64,000 nt of DNA from Mycobacterium sp. Its GTDB lineage: Bacteria > Actinomycetota > Actinomycetes > Mycobacteriales > Mycobacteriaceae. Of the stretch, positions 1 to 19,872 are shown piece after piece (position 1 is the stretch's first letter; every line of letters begins with the position of its first letter). The translations under genes and the position numbers were made by a program. Where the stretch lies: positions 1-64,000 of the forward strand of contig JAKFVT010000032.1 of assembly GCA_021732005.1 (NCBI GenBank), in the 5' to 3' direction. The notes under the pieces are model-generated. The model was not told the DNA's origin and searched no databases. It saw only the letters and a list, made by a program, of their open reading frames with translations.

Positions 1-7
1 GGGTCAT

Positions 8-77
8 GGACGGGTTCCTTCGGTTCTCAGGACGAGGGGTTTGGCGATTTCTCATCCTGCCGCCGAAGAACCCGTCC
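8..77. repeat. Long inverted repeat / hairpin downstream of the MFS gene
   Basis: GGACGGGTTCCTTCGG at 8-23 pairs with CCGAAGAACCCGTCC at 63-77, with one bulged C. The loop contains a second short pair, CAGGA (28-32) with TCCTG (55-59). A shorter outer pair, GGGTCAT (1-7) with ATGACCC (115-121), encloses it. There is no clear T-run, so it could be a factor-assisted terminator or an intergenic repeat behind the MFS gene, which stops at 129. No coding gene is supported in bases 1-128. Confidence 0.5.
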
Positions 78-128
78 CCTAGACACCTCAACCCGTGTCG
101 GCGTCTACAACGTCATGACCCGCAACAA

Positions 129-1340
129 CTAGCTGACCGGCCGGGACGCATCCGATATCGGGTAGCGGCCGGCCAACAACAGACCGCTGGTCGCGACGAG
201 CCCCGCAACCAGAATGCTCACGCTGACCACTTGCTTGGCGGCGATCACTCCGAACACGATGCTGCCCAGTGCCATCGAACCCTGCAAGGTCATGTTGTAG
301 AAGGACGTCATCAGGCCGCGCATGCGCTCGGGTGAGGAGGTCTGGACCGAGAACTGGTGGCTGACGCTCAGAATGCTCCACGAGAGGCCAAAGAAAAGCA
401 GGAACAACGCGTCGAGAAGCATGCTGTCCCATCGGCTGATCCCCAAAACGGTGGCCGAAAACACCACCAGCGCAACCGTTGTCAGCAGGTTGAGCCGGAC
501 GTGGCGCTGCAACATCGGCATCACCGACACACCCGCCGCCGTACCGGCTCCCAGGGCTGCCAACAGCCCGCCGTAGCCGATCACCCCGGTCTGGATGTTG
601 TCCTTGGCCTCCAGCGGAAGCAATGCCAAGACCCCGCCGACCGGAGCCATGAGCAGCGCCGAGCGGATCATCGGACCGTACAGCGCAGGTGATTTCCGCA
701 GCTGGTGCCAGCCGTCTCGCACCGAGCGCGCCACGTCGACGCGCTCGGGAGCCGTACCGACGTCCGGCTTTGGCACGTGCCGCAGCGCGAGGATCATCAC
801 CAGGTGCGACAGCACCCGCACGGCGAACACAAAGGCTGCCCCGATCACCATCAGGAACCCACCGACGATCGGACCGATCGCCTGCGCGAGTTTGTTGCTC
901 AGCGCGTTGAACGAGATCGCAGCGACGAGTTTGTCTTCCGGAACCATGTCGTGCAGGAAGGGTTTCCAGGCGGACTGCTGGATCACGAGCCCGGCGCCGA
1001 TTCCGAACAACAACGTCAATAGCGGCGCTGGAGTGAGGTGGCTGAGCCATTCGATGGCGACCAGGATCACTGCCAGCAGCCCCATCCATACCTGGGCAAT
1101 CAGCAGCAGCGTTCGGTGACCGACGCTGTCGGAGATGATTCCGACCGGAATCGCGAGCAACAGGAACGGCAGGCTCGTGGTGGACTGAACCAGACTGACC
1201 AAGAGCGCGTCCTGGGTCAGTGCCGTCATGATCCAGGCCGCGGCCAGCAACAGCATCACCTGGCCCAGGTTCAGGACCAGGTTGGCCGACCAGAGTTCGC
1301 GGAATTGGCGCTGACGAAACAGCGCGTATCCCCCGTCCAT
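129..1340 (-). CDS. MFS transporter (403 aa)
   Basis: This is a probable proton-coupled export permease of the major facilitator superfamily in the inner membrane. The protein has about 12 hydrophobic segments and the length usual for the family. The N-terminus has the RNFRELW-like layout (LFRQRQFRELWSANLVLN) seen in the MFS_3/DHA3-like group, followed by a first transmembrane helix. The substrate cannot be read from sequence. The ATG at 1340 gives a normal N-terminus. It is transcribed divergently from the membrane-protein gene at 1370, with only 29 bases between the starts, so the two share a promoter region. The family assignment is firm; drug export is only a possibility. Confidence 0.85.
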   Translation of the reverse strand: MDGGYALFRQRQFRELWSANLVLNLGQVMLLLAAAWIMTALTQDALLVSLVQSTTSLPFLLLAIPVGIISDSVGHRTLLLIAQVWMGLLAVILVAIEWLSHLTPAPLLTLLFGIGAGLVIQQSAWKPFLHDMVPEDKLVAAISFNALSNKLAQAIGPIVGGFLMVIGAAFVFAVRVLSHLVMILALRHVPKPDVGTAPERVDVARSVRDGWHQLRKSPALYGPMIRSALLMAPVGGVLALLPLEAKDNIQTGVIGYGGLLAALGAGTAAGVSVMPMLQRHVRLNLLTTVALVVFSATVLGISRWDSMLLDALFLLFFGLSWSILSVSHQFSVQTSSPERMRGLMTSFYNMTLQGSMALGSIVFGVIAAKQVVSVSILVAGLVATSGLLLAGRYPISDASRPVS

Positions 1341-1369
1341 CCCGGAAAGCTACCCGACCGATTCCTAGG

Positions 1370-2692
1370 ATGTCAGCTATGCGCCATCTGCTGCGGCCGT
1401 TCACTGTCTGGGCGCGCTACTGGCCGCAACTGGCAGCCCTGTACCTGCTCGGCGTGCTGGGCCGCCGCGGCGCCATCGAATGGGCCGCCTGGGCCGGCCA
1501 CGACAACGACTGGTGGGCGTCGCTGATCATGCCGCTCGCCGGAATGGCGCGGGTGGGCTCCTACGTGGCGATGTTCCTGGTGCTGCGCCCGGCTTTCCCG
1601 GTGCTCGCGGCGCTCGGGCGCCGACCGGCCCGGCGGATCGACCTGTTCTCCACCATCGTCGTCCCGTTCTTCGCGATCTACCTGGCGTGGCAGATGTTTC
1701 GCGAGGACTGGCTGGCGTTCGAGCAACGCGCGCTGCAGTACCGCGTCGGCGAGGCGATGATGTCCGCCGTCGCAGGCGGGCCGCCCACCGATCTGCACGC
1801 CGCCGAACTTCCGGTGGGCGCGGGCACCTGGCTGCTCATCGGCGCGGCGCTGATCCTCCGCACGGTGCTGAGCAAGGTCAAGGACCGATTGCCGTCCTGG
1901 TTGGTGGCGGTGCGGCTGTACTTCGACGCACTCTGGGTGTTCCTGGTGCTCAGCTTCTCGGTCAACCAGGGTCTGACGCTGCTGACCAAGCCCGGGGACT
2001 GGGTTGCTCACCGGCGAGTGATGGTGTGGCTGAGCAATACTCGCGCCGACGCGTTCTCGTACTTCTCCCCGCTGGAGAAGGTGTGGGATGTCGTGATGTG
2101 GGGACTGCGCACGGTGTTGGGGGGTGCCGCTGTGCCCCTGATCTGGCTCGCCGTGGCGGGCATCGTCTACGGCGTCACCTCGACAGCCGATTGGCGCAGC
2201 GTGGTGCAGCGCATCGGCGGTCAGCGCGCGACCACCTGGATCGCCCGTTCGGCACCCACCGGCAAGCGCCTGCAGAAGCGTGCGCGGATCGTCCCGAAAG
2301 CCGTCCGCGAGAAGATCGTCGACTACGGGGTGGATCAGGTCGGCAAGTTCCGGCCCATCACCGACTCGGCGCGCATCGTGCTGCACGGCGGTGTCCTGGC
2401 GTTGACCCTGTACGTGCTGGGCTACCTCGGACTGGCGTGGCTCGACATGACGGGAAGTTTCTACCGGGCACAACTCGGTGATGGCTACCTCCTACGCGGC
2501 GTCGCCTGGGTCATCGGCCCGCATCCCCAGCCCTTCTGGCAGGGCTTCGGCGGGACGCTGAGCCTGGTGTCGCATCTCATCGTGGAGCCGCTGCGGATCT
2601 GTTTGGTTGCAAGCACATTCGCGTACTGCGTCGAGCACATCGCGCATGATCCCGAACCCGAGGCGTCGCCTACAGCTGCAGCCGCAGCCTGA
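1370..2692 (+). CDS. Polytopic membrane protein of unknown function (440 aa)
   Basis: I do not recognise a functional family. The protein starts MSAMRHLLRPF and shows roughly eight hydrophobic segments, with a basic soluble stretch near residues 270-340 (GKRLQKRARIVPKAVREKI). It ends in an alanine-rich tail. No catalytic motif is visible. It diverges from the MFS gene, and its 3' end overlaps the convergent gene at 2670-3182 by 23 bases, so there is no room for a bidirectional terminator. A role at the membrane is all that can be inferred. Confidence 0.75.
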   Translation: MSAMRHLLRPFTVWARYWPQLAALYLLGVLGRRGAIEWAAWAGHDNDWWASLIMPLAGMARVGSYVAMFLVLRPAFPVLAALGRRPARRIDLFSTIVVPFFAIYLAWQMFREDWLAFEQRALQYRVGEAMMSAVAGGPPTDLHAAELPVGAGTWLLIGAALILRTVLSKVKDRLPSWLVAVRLYFDALWVFLVLSFSVNQGLTLLTKPGDWVAHRRVMVWLSNTRADAFSYFSPLEKVWDVVMWGLRTVLGGAAVPLIWLAVAGIVYGVTSTADWRSVVQRIGGQRATTWIARSAPTGKRLQKRARIVPKAVREKIVDYGVDQVGKFRPITDSARIVLHGGVLALTLYVLGYLGLAWLDMTGSFYRAQLGDGYLLRGVAWVIGPHPQPFWQGFGGTLSLVSHLIVEPLRICLVASTFAYCVEHIAHDPEPEASPTAAAAA

Positions 2693-3182
2693 TCCGGCCG
2701 TCGAGGTTCGTCACGTCGACGGCGGTGGGCACCACGTCCTGCGGCAGCAGGAAACTGAACTGCACGGGACCTGGCCTGGTGCAGCGGTCGGACATGTTGT
2801 CCGGCAGAGCAGCGGTGTAGCCGCCGATGCCTTCGGCCTGCCAGCGCCGGGTGCCGTCGGTGAGGACACCGGTACACAGGTCGCCGGCGCGGGCGTTGGT
2901 TCGATCGATCGAAACAACCTGCAGGACAGTGCCTTTGGGCAGCGGTCGTGCACCCGGTCCAGGCGCCCGGTCGAGGTGACGAACACCCGATATCGACCAG
3001 GTTTGGCCGTCGACCGTGCCGCTCTGCCCGGCGGCGATCACGTGCGGCGGGGTCACGGTGTCTCGGTACCGTGACCAGTCGGGCCACAAGTCGACTACAA
3101 CCAGGACCGCAAGAGCCGCAACCACGACGACCATCGCCAGGGCGTTGCGCTGCCACAGTTTTCGTGGCATGTGCAGCTTCAT
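2670..3182 (-). CDS. Anchored envelope protein, third gene of a small operon (170 aa)
   Basis: One N-terminal hydrophobic helix (about residues 13-31, AMVVVVAALAVLVVVDLWP) is followed by an exported beta-rich domain of about 135 residues with two cysteines (GDLCTG, SDRCTR). It is probably a membrane-anchored protein facing outside, with no enzymatic motif. Its ATG overlaps the stop of the upstream gene by 4 bases (ATGA at 3179-3182). With the next two genes it forms a tightly coupled set that probably builds one envelope assembly. Function unknown. Confidence 0.75.
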   Translation of the reverse strand: MKLHMPRKLWQRNALAMVVVVAALAVLVVVDLWPDWSRYRDTVTPPHVIAAGQSGTVDGQTWSISGVRHLDRAPGPGARPLPKGTVLQVVSIDRTNARAGDLCTGVLTDGTRRWQAEGIGGYTAALPDNMSDRCTRPGPVQFSFLLPQDVVPTAVDVTNLDGRIRLRLQL

Positions 3183-3733
3183 TGCGCTCCCAGTTTCGAC
3201 GGTGGTACGACGACCGAACTCGCCCGGTCGACGCCGGCAAGCGGGATGTCGATCACCAACCGTGAGTCGAGTCGACCGTCACCTCCCCAGAGCCGCATCA
3301 CCACGGAAGGGACCGTCTTGAGGAGATCGGGCGGCACGTCGAACGCCCAGGTGCGCTGTTGAGTGATTCCGGGTTGCACCAGATCCGCACCCGACAACAG
3401 CTGAGTGGTCGGCGCGTAGGTGTTGGGGCCGACCAGCAGGTCGGCGTGCGGCAGCACCGGGTCCCGGGAAGCGTCGAGCATCGTCACCGCCACCACCCAG
3501 ACACCGGCTGCCGCATACGGTTTCCGGGATTGTTGCGCCGTGACGGTCGGGGTCATGGAGGCGTGCGTGACGGTCGCCGACAGATTCTGGCCGACGGCCC
3601 GGCTGGCGATGCCCGCATGGACATCGAACGGCGCATAGATGGTCGTGTTGGCCGGCAGGTGCAACCACACCAGGGTCGCCACCGCGATCGCGACCACGGT
3701 TGCCGCGGCCGCGGCCACACTGCGACGGCTCAT
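3179..3733 (-). CDS. Anchored envelope protein, second gene of a small operon (184 aa)
   Basis: The start is the ATG at 3733 (MSRRSVAAAAATVVAIAV), which overlaps the upstream stop as ATGA; a longer reading frame upstream of it lies inside the neighbouring gene. Residues 5-25 form a signal anchor. The rest is an extracytoplasmic domain with the look of DUF4352-like proteins (GVWVVAVTMLDASRDPVLPHA). There are no cysteines or catalytic motifs that I can identify. It lies between two proteins of the same design with 4-base overlaps on both sides. Function unknown. Confidence 0.75.
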   Translation of the reverse strand: MSRRSVAAAAATVVAIAVATLVWLHLPANTTIYAPFDVHAGIASRAVGQNLSATVTHASMTPTVTAQQSRKPYAAAGVWVVAVTMLDASRDPVLPHADLLVGPNTYAPTTQLLSGADLVQPGITQQRTWAFDVPPDLLKTVPSVVMRLWGGDGRLDSRLVIDIPLAGVDRASSVVVPPSKLGAQ

Positions 3734-4344
3734 TGCTTGCCCCGCACCGGAATTGTCGCCTGACCGTATTCGGTCTCGCTGTCCACCCACGTCTTGCCAT
3801 AGGTCACCATGAGCTCGGTGAATTTCTTCTTCCAGATCCGGACGGTCACGGAATCGCCCGGGCACAGCGCGTTCTGGGGCAGTGTCCAGAGCACGCCGAC
3901 TTCTTCGGTCAGACCCGGGCCGAGGCTCGGAACCGGACTGCCGTCGGTCAGCCGGATGACGCCGTAGAACCGCTTCTCCGGCTGGTCGCGCAGGTCGATC
4001 TCATCGTCGAGATACGCCGGGACGGTGCCGTCGTTGCGGATCTTCATGACGATGCCCAGATACGTCCGGCCGGGCGTCTTCGGTGCGATGAGCGTGGTGC
4101 CCGCCCGCAGTTCGTCGACCAGGGTTGCGCGCTCGAGCGTGACGGTGAATGCGTTGTCGCTGAACTCGTCGCCGGGTGTGAACTCGGTGACGGCGGAGTC
4201 AACGGTGTCGAGCCCACCGAACAACGCGGTGCCGGCCAGGATGACGACGGTCAGCAGCTGACCGATCTGGCTCAGGCTGAGGCCGGCCAACCAGCCACGA
4301 ACACCCCGCCGCGGTGCGGCGGCCGTGTCCGGCGCTCCCCCCAT
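3730..4344 (-). CDS. Anchored envelope protein, DUF4352-like, first gene of a small operon (204 aa)
   Basis: A short cytoplasmic head is followed by a transmembrane helix (about residues 26-44, QIGQLLTVVILAGTALFGG) and an exported domain containing YLGIVMKIRNDGTVPAYL, the Ig-like pattern of DUF4352 and related proteins. It starts 33 bases downstream of argH on the same strand, so it may be read from the end of the arginine operon. The two genes that follow overlap it and each other by 4 bases. Function unknown; co-expression with arg genes is inference from spacing only. Confidence 0.75.
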   Translation of the reverse strand: MGGAPDTAAAPRRGVRGWLAGLSLSQIGQLLTVVILAGTALFGGLDTVDSAVTEFTPGDEFSDNAFTVTLERATLVDELRAGTTLIAPKTPGRTYLGIVMKIRNDGTVPAYLDDEIDLRDQPEKRFYGVIRLTDGSPVPSLGPGLTEEVGVLWTLPQNALCPGDSVTVRIWKKKFTELMVTYGKTWVDSETEYGQATIPVRGKQ

Positions 4345-4377
4345 ATCTGGCGATCGTAATGGGTCGTCGGCAGTGCG

Positions 4378-6995
<2,618 letters not shown>

Positions 6996-7019
6996 GAAGT
7001 GCTCCTTTGCCTTTGGGAT

Positions 7020-9590
<2,571 letters not shown>

Positions 9591-9594
<4 letters not shown>

Positions 9595-10459
9595 GAGGGA
9601 ATCACTTTCGTGCCGGTGCCTTCGTCGGTGAAAAGCTCTACCAGCACGCAGTGTTCGACCCGTCCGTCGATCACGTGCGCACTGGGGACTCCGCCCTCGA
9701 CGGCCCGCAGGCAGGCCTCGATCTTCGGGATCATCCCGGTCTCCAAGTTCGGCAGCATCTCGGTCAGGGTGACGGTGTCGATCTGGCTGACCAGCGAATC
9801 CCGGTCGGGCCAACGAGTGTAGAGGCCTTCGACGTCGGTGAGCATCAACAGCTTCTCGGCGCCAAGAGCCTTGGCCACCGCGGCGGCGGCGGTGTCGGCG
9901 TTGATGTTGTGCACCACACCGTCGGCGTCGGGTGCGATGGTCGAGATCACCGGAATACGCCCGGCGGCAATGAGATCCAGGACGGCGGCGGAGTTGACGT
10001 GCTCGATGTCGCCGACCAGGCCGATGTCGGTGAGAACACCGTCGACCGTGACCCCGCGTCGCACCGCGGTGAGCAACTGTGCGTCCTCGCCGGTGATGCC
10101 GACCGCATACGGGCCGTGGGCGTTGATGAGGTTCACCAGCTCGCGGCCGACCTGACCGAACAGCACCATCCGGGCGATGTCGAGCACCTCGGGGGTGGTG
10201 ACCCGAAACCCGCCCTTGAATTCGCCTTCGATGCCAAGCTTTTTGAGCATCGCGCTGATCTGCGGACCGCCGCCGTGCACCACGACCGGGTGAATACCGG
10301 CGTTGCGCAGGAACACCATGTCATCGGCGAAAGCGGCCTTGAGCCGGTCATCGGTCATCGCGTTGCCGCCGTACTTGATGACGACGATCTTGTCGTTCAG
10401 CTGCTTGAGCCACGGCAGCGCCTCGGCGAGGATCGCCGCCTTGGTGTTCACAGTCGCGG

Positions 10460-10463
<4 letters not shown>
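9591..10463 (-). CDS. argB: Acetylglutamate kinase
   Basis: The enzyme phosphorylates N-acetylglutamate with ATP and is usually the arginine feedback point. [11 protein letters not shown] (ATP site) and [13 protein letters not shown] (substrate site) are intact, and the C-terminal half has the amino-acid kinase fold motif [12 protein letters not shown]. The start is ATG at 10463 ([11 protein letters not shown]), overlapping the argJ stop as ATGA, for 290 residues. The N-terminal helix ahead of the kinase core is compatible with the hexameric, arginine-inhibited type. Confidence 0.96.
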
Positions 10464-12828
<2,365 letters not shown>

Positions 12829-12873
12829 CTACTCGCACAAACTCGGCCGAACGTTGGTTTGGGCGGCGACGAA

Positions 12874-15368
12874 TCAGGCCCTGAGCTCGGCGCCGACGCG
12901 CTCGGCGGCCGCGGCCACCGCCGCATCGCGGGCGGCGCTGGCCTCATCCTCGGTCAGCGTCCGGTCCGGCGCCCGGAAGCGCAGCGCCAGAGTCAGCGAC
13001 TTGCGGTCCGCGCCGATCTGCGGCCCTGTGTAGACGTCGAACAGCGCAACATCCTCCAGCAGCTCCCCGGCGCCGTCACGGACGGCGTCGACCACCGCCG
13101 CAGCGGGGACGTCACCGGCGACGACCAGGCTGACGTCCTGGAACACCGCCGGGAACGGCGAGACCCGCGGGGCGGGCAGCGTCTGGACGATCGGCACGGC
13201 GTCCAGGTCGAGTTCGAGTGCGCAGGTGCCCTTCGGCAACCCGGACCGCTCGATGACCGACGGATGCAGCTGCCCGGCATGGCCGACCACCTGCCCGTCG
13301 ACAACAACCTCAGCGCAGCGGCCGGGATGCCACGGCAGGTACTGCGCGGCGCGCAGCGTCACGTCGACGCCGCAGGCGCGGGCGATGGTCCGCACCGCCT
13401 CGAAGGCGTCGGCCGCCTCCACCGCACGCCCGGGACCCCAGGGTCCGCGAGGCTCGCGCAGCCCCGTCAACACCGCACCCACGTGGACCGGCTGACTGGG
13501 CAGCGAAGCATCCAGCGCCGCGATCTCCTCGTCGCTCGGCCGGCGGTGCGTCGGGATCAGCTCGACACCCTTGGTCTGGTCGGTGGGGTACACCACCTGC
13601 GCGATAGAGAACAGCGCGACGTCCCCGAAGCCTCGAGACACGTTGCGGGACAGCGCTTCCAACAGGGCCGGCAGCAGCGTGGTGGCCAGGCTGGGCCGGT
13701 CGGCCTCCAGCGGGTTGAGCACCGTGGTGGTGACCCGGCGCGAATCGTGGTCCAGCAGGCCCCACTGGTCGAAAACGCCGGCGGGCAGGAACGGAGTGGG
13801 CAGCACCTCGACATAGCCGGACAAGCCCAGCGCCTTGCCGACCGCCCGCCGCCGCTTCTGCCCCGCAGTCAGGCCGCGGCCGGCGGGTGCGGTGGGCAAC
13901 ACAGACGGGATCTTGTCCAGACCCTCCAGCCGCAGCACCTCTTCGACCAGGTCGGCGGGCTGCGCCAGATCCGGACGCCAGCTCGGCGGCGTCACGATGA
14001 GGATGGCAGGGTCGGCCTCGTCCTCGGTCACCTCGGCGCCGATCTGGGTCAACCGCTTGACCGTGGTTCCGCCTTCGTATTCCACCCCGGCCAGCTGATC
14101 TGGCAGATCGAAACGGATCCGCACCGGTGGCGGCGACCAGTGGTCGCGCGGCGGGTCCCCGCGCCAGTCGGTGAGGGTGGGTTCGATGGTGCCGCCGGCG
14201 ATCGAGGCGAGCAACCGGGCGCAGCGATCGACCGCCGCAACGGAGATCGCGGGGTCGACGGAGCGTTCGTAGCGCCGGCCTGCCTCGCTGACCAGATGCA
14301 GACGGCGGATCGTTCGTGACACCGCGGCCGGATCCCAGACCGCGGCTTCCAGCAGGATGTCGGTGGAGTCGTCGTCGATCTCAGTGGTGCCCGCGCCCAT
14401 CACACCGCCGATGGCCGCCGTCGCGACATCGTCGACGATCAGCACGTCGGCCGGGTCGAGTTTGCGTTCGATGTCGTCGAGCGTGACGACCGTCTCCCCC
14501 GGCTTGGCGAACCGGACCACGAATTCGCCGTTGATGCGGCTCCGGTCGTGTGCGTGCATCGGGTGGCCGAGCTCGAGCATCACGTAGTTGGTGACGTCGA
14601 CAGCCGGCGAGATGGGACGGATACCCGAGAGCATCAGCCGCCGGCGTAACCACCACGGCGACATTGCATTCGGATTGATGCCGGTCACCGGTCGCAACGC
14701 GAAACGACTAACACCGGTTCCGGCTTCGACCGTGACCGGCAGCGCCACACCCTCGGCGGGCAGCGGCGCAACGTCCGCCGGGTCGTCGAAGTGCAGATCG
14801 TAGGCACACGCGATTTCGCGGGCGATGCCACGCACCGACATGCCGTAACCGCGGTCCGGCGTCACCGCCAGGTCGAAGATCACGTCGTCGAGCCCGAGCA
14901 CGGCAATACCGTCCGCGCCGGGTTCGGCGGTGTCCGGCGGCAGCACGAGAATGCCGGAATGATCTGCGCCCAAACCCAATTCGGCCGTCGAGCAGATCAT
15001 GCCGTCGGAGAGCCGGCCATAGGTCTTACGGCTGGCGATGTGGAAGTCACCCGGAAGGGTGGTACCGGGCAGCGCGACCACGACGAGATCATCTACCGCG
15101 AAGTTCGTTGCACCGCAGACGATATCGCGGTCGGCGTCCTCACCGACGTTGACCTTGCAGGCCCGGATGGGTTTCTTGAACTCGGTGAGTTCTTCGATGG
15201 CGGTGACCCGCCCGACCGTCAGCGGACCGCTCACCGGGCCGAGGGTGATGATGTCCTCGACCTCGTGGCCGACGCGGATGAGGGCGTGTTCGAGGTCGTG
15301 CGGCTCGACATGCCAATCGGGTGCGCCGCGCTGCACGACTTCACGCAGCCAGCTGTAGGGAAGGCGCA

Positions 15369-15369
<1 letters not shown>
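12874..15369 (-). CDS. pheT: Phenylalanine-tRNA ligase beta subunit
   Basis: This is the 831-residue partner of PheS in the alpha2-beta2 synthetase. Domains in order are an N-terminal OB-fold tRNA-binding domain (about 40-150), B3/B4 editing domain (about 210-390), B5 DNA-binding-like domain (about 410-485), catalytic-like core, and the C-terminal ferredoxin-fold anticodon-binding domain (about 735-831, [12 protein letters not shown]). The ATG at 15369 shares one base with the pheS stop (TGATG). All domains are complete. Confidence 0.97.
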
Positions 15370-18112
<2,743 letters not shown>

Positions 18113-18201
18113 CGGAATCACCAACGCGCTGACGGGTTTCCACAGTTCCGCGTTCATCCAGAGGTCGGTCCTGTCGTCGGATTTTTGTCGGCGTTTCGCA
18201 C

Positions 18202-18207
18202 TAGTGT
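18202..18207 (+). promoter_or_regulatory. Candidate -10 element for the HNH gene
   Basis: TAGTGT fits the mycobacterial SigA -10 pattern TAnnnT and ends 7 bases before the ATG at 18215, with no Shine-Dalgarno between them. A leaderless transcript starting at the ATG is likely. No convincing -35 is seen. Confidence 0.45.
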
Positions 18208-18214
18208 TCGAGAC

Positions 18215-19546
18215 ATGGGTTCGATCGACGTCGTGCTGAAGGCGCTCGACGATGTCGTCGAGGCTTTGGCCGCAGTCGATCTCGATGTCCTGGATCCACC
18301 AGATCGGTTCGGGGTTCTGCAGCGGTTGGAGACCGCGCGACGCCGCCAGGTAGCGGTGTCGCACGCGCTGGTGGGGCGGTTGGAGCAGTTCGAGGGTTGC
18401 CCGCCGATACCGATCACCCTGGCTGATGTGTTGCGGATCAGTCCACGGGCGGCCAAGCGGCGGATTCGGGACGCCGAGCAGGTGGCGCCGCGACGCGCGA
18501 TGACCGGCGAACCGCTGCCCCCGCTGCTGCCCGAAACCTCGAAAGCCTGGCACACCGGACAGTTGGATGGTGAGCATCTGCAGGTGATCCAGAAGTTCTT
18601 CCGCGATCTGCCCGACCACGTCCACGCGGTGCAGGTCGAGAAGGCCGAACGCACACTAGCCGAGCACGCGCAGACGATGCGGCCCGATCAGTTGGAGAAG
18701 ATCGCGCTGCGGCTGGCGTTACATCTGAACCCCGACGGCACGTTCTCCGATGAAGATCGGGCTCGCAAGCGCGGATTCGTCTGGTGCGGAGGCCAACAGG
18801 TCGATGGCATGAGTGTCGGCCGGTTGGTCGCGGACCCGCAGTTGCGGTCCATGCTGGATGCCTGGTTCACCAAGTTCGCCGCACCCGGGGTGTGCAATCC
18901 TGCCGACCAAACCCCCACCCTCACTTCATCTGACGAGTCAGCCGATCGCGACCGACGCAGCCATGGGCAGCGCCAGCATGACGCGTTGACGGTGTTGGTG
19001 CGCGGCCAACTGGGCGACCCGAAGCTGGGGCAGCACAACGGGTTGCCGGTGACGGTGATAGCCTCGGCCACCCTCCAGGACCTGCAAGCCAAGACCGGCC
19101 ACGCGGTCACCGCCACCGGCACACTGCTGCCGATCCCGGACCTCGTCCGCATGGCCAGCCACGCCTACCATTACCTCGGCCTGTTCGACGGCGTGAACGG
19201 GCAGGCCTTGTGGCTGGGCCGCACCAAACGCATCGCCTCCGCTGACCAGCGAATCATGCTGCACAACAAGGAACGCGGTTGCACCAGGCCGGGGTGTGAC
19301 GCGCCGGGATATCTGACTGAGGTCCACCACGTCGACGAATGGGTCGACGGCGGTCTGACAAATATCGACAAGCTCACCCTGGCCTGCCGCGCCGATCACC
19401 GGCTTCTGGACCAGGGCTGGAAAACCCGGAAACTGGCCAACGGTGACACCGAATGGATACCGCCACCACAACTCCCGCTCACCGCCGGCATCAACAATTA
19501 CCACCACCCGGAACGCTTCCTACCCGGAAACGGTGAAGGCGGTTAG
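18215..19546 (+). CDS. DUF222 / HNH endonuclease domain protein (13E12 family, 443 aa)
   Basis: This belongs to the multicopy mycobacterial 13E12-repeat family. An N-terminal DUF222 helical domain (about residues 25-300) is followed by a C-terminal HNH nuclease domain. The Cys pair CTRPGCDAPG, EVHHVDEW, and the NIDKLTLACRADHRLLD block supply the zinc and catalytic residues. The start is ATG at 18215 (MGSIDVVLKALDD). Its 3' end overlaps the convergent ferredoxin gene by 4 bases. The biological role of the family is not established; a mobile or self-spreading character has been suggested because of copy number. Confidence 0.9.
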   Translation: MGSIDVVLKALDDVVEALAAVDLDVLDPPDRFGVLQRLETARRRQVAVSHALVGRLEQFEGCPPIPITLADVLRISPRAAKRRIRDAEQVAPRRAMTGEPLPPLLPETSKAWHTGQLDGEHLQVIQKFFRDLPDHVHAVQVEKAERTLAEHAQTMRPDQLEKIALRLALHLNPDGTFSDEDRARKRGFVWCGGQQVDGMSVGRLVADPQLRSMLDAWFTKFAAPGVCNPADQTPTLTSSDESADRDRRSHGQRQHDALTVLVRGQLGDPKLGQHNGLPVTVIASATLQDLQAKTGHAVTATGTLLPIPDLVRMASHAYHYLGLFDGVNGQALWLGRTKRIASADQRIMLHNKERGCTRPGCDAPGYLTEVHHVDEWVDGGLTNIDKLTLACRADHRLLDQGWKTRKLANGDTEWIPPPQLPLTAGINNYHHPERFLPGNGEGG

Positions 19547-19872
19547 TGCTCGGCAACGTCTTTGCGTGGCAGCTGGGACACCAGCGGCGCGTCAGAGAGT
19601 TGCGGACCCAGCATCCTTGCCCCGCCTGGCGATCCGAGATCTGCGAAGAAGTCCGCATTGGCTGCCACGTACGGCTGCCAGTCGTCGGTGGCGTCGTCGA
19701 TGTAGACGATCGCCTCGACCGGACACACCGGCTCACAAGCCGCGCAGTCGACGCACTCGTCGGGATGGATGTACAGCATCCGCTCCCCCTCGTAGATGCA
19801 GTCGACCGGGCATTCGTCCACACACGCCTTGTCGCGGATGTCCACACACGGCTCGCCGATGACGTAGGTCAT
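19543..19872 (-). CDS. Seven-iron ferredoxin (FdxC/FdxA type, 109 aa)
   Basis: This small electron carrier has eight cysteines at 9, 17, 21, 25, 40, 43, 46 and 50. The first motif (C-x7-C-x3-CP) supports a 3Fe-4S cluster and the second (CVDCAACEPVCP) a 4Fe-4S cluster, as in mycobacterial FdxC. The C-terminal tail with ANADFFADLGSPGGA is the usual extension. Its ATG overlaps in ATGA fashion with the stop of the upstream FAD oxidoreductase gene region (19869-19872), so the two are read as one unit and the oxidoreductase is a plausible partner. Confidence 0.9.
   Translation of the reverse strand: MTYVIGEPCVDIRDKACVDECPVDCIYEGERMLYIHPDECVDCAACEPVCPVEAIVYIDDATDDWQPYVAANADFFADLGSPGGARMLGPQLSDAPLVSQLPRKDVAEH

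Noticed and set aside
12859..14319. 486-codon plus-strand frame opposite pheT
   Set aside because: It is Arg/Gly/Gln-rich without motifs, and pheT on the other strand is complete.
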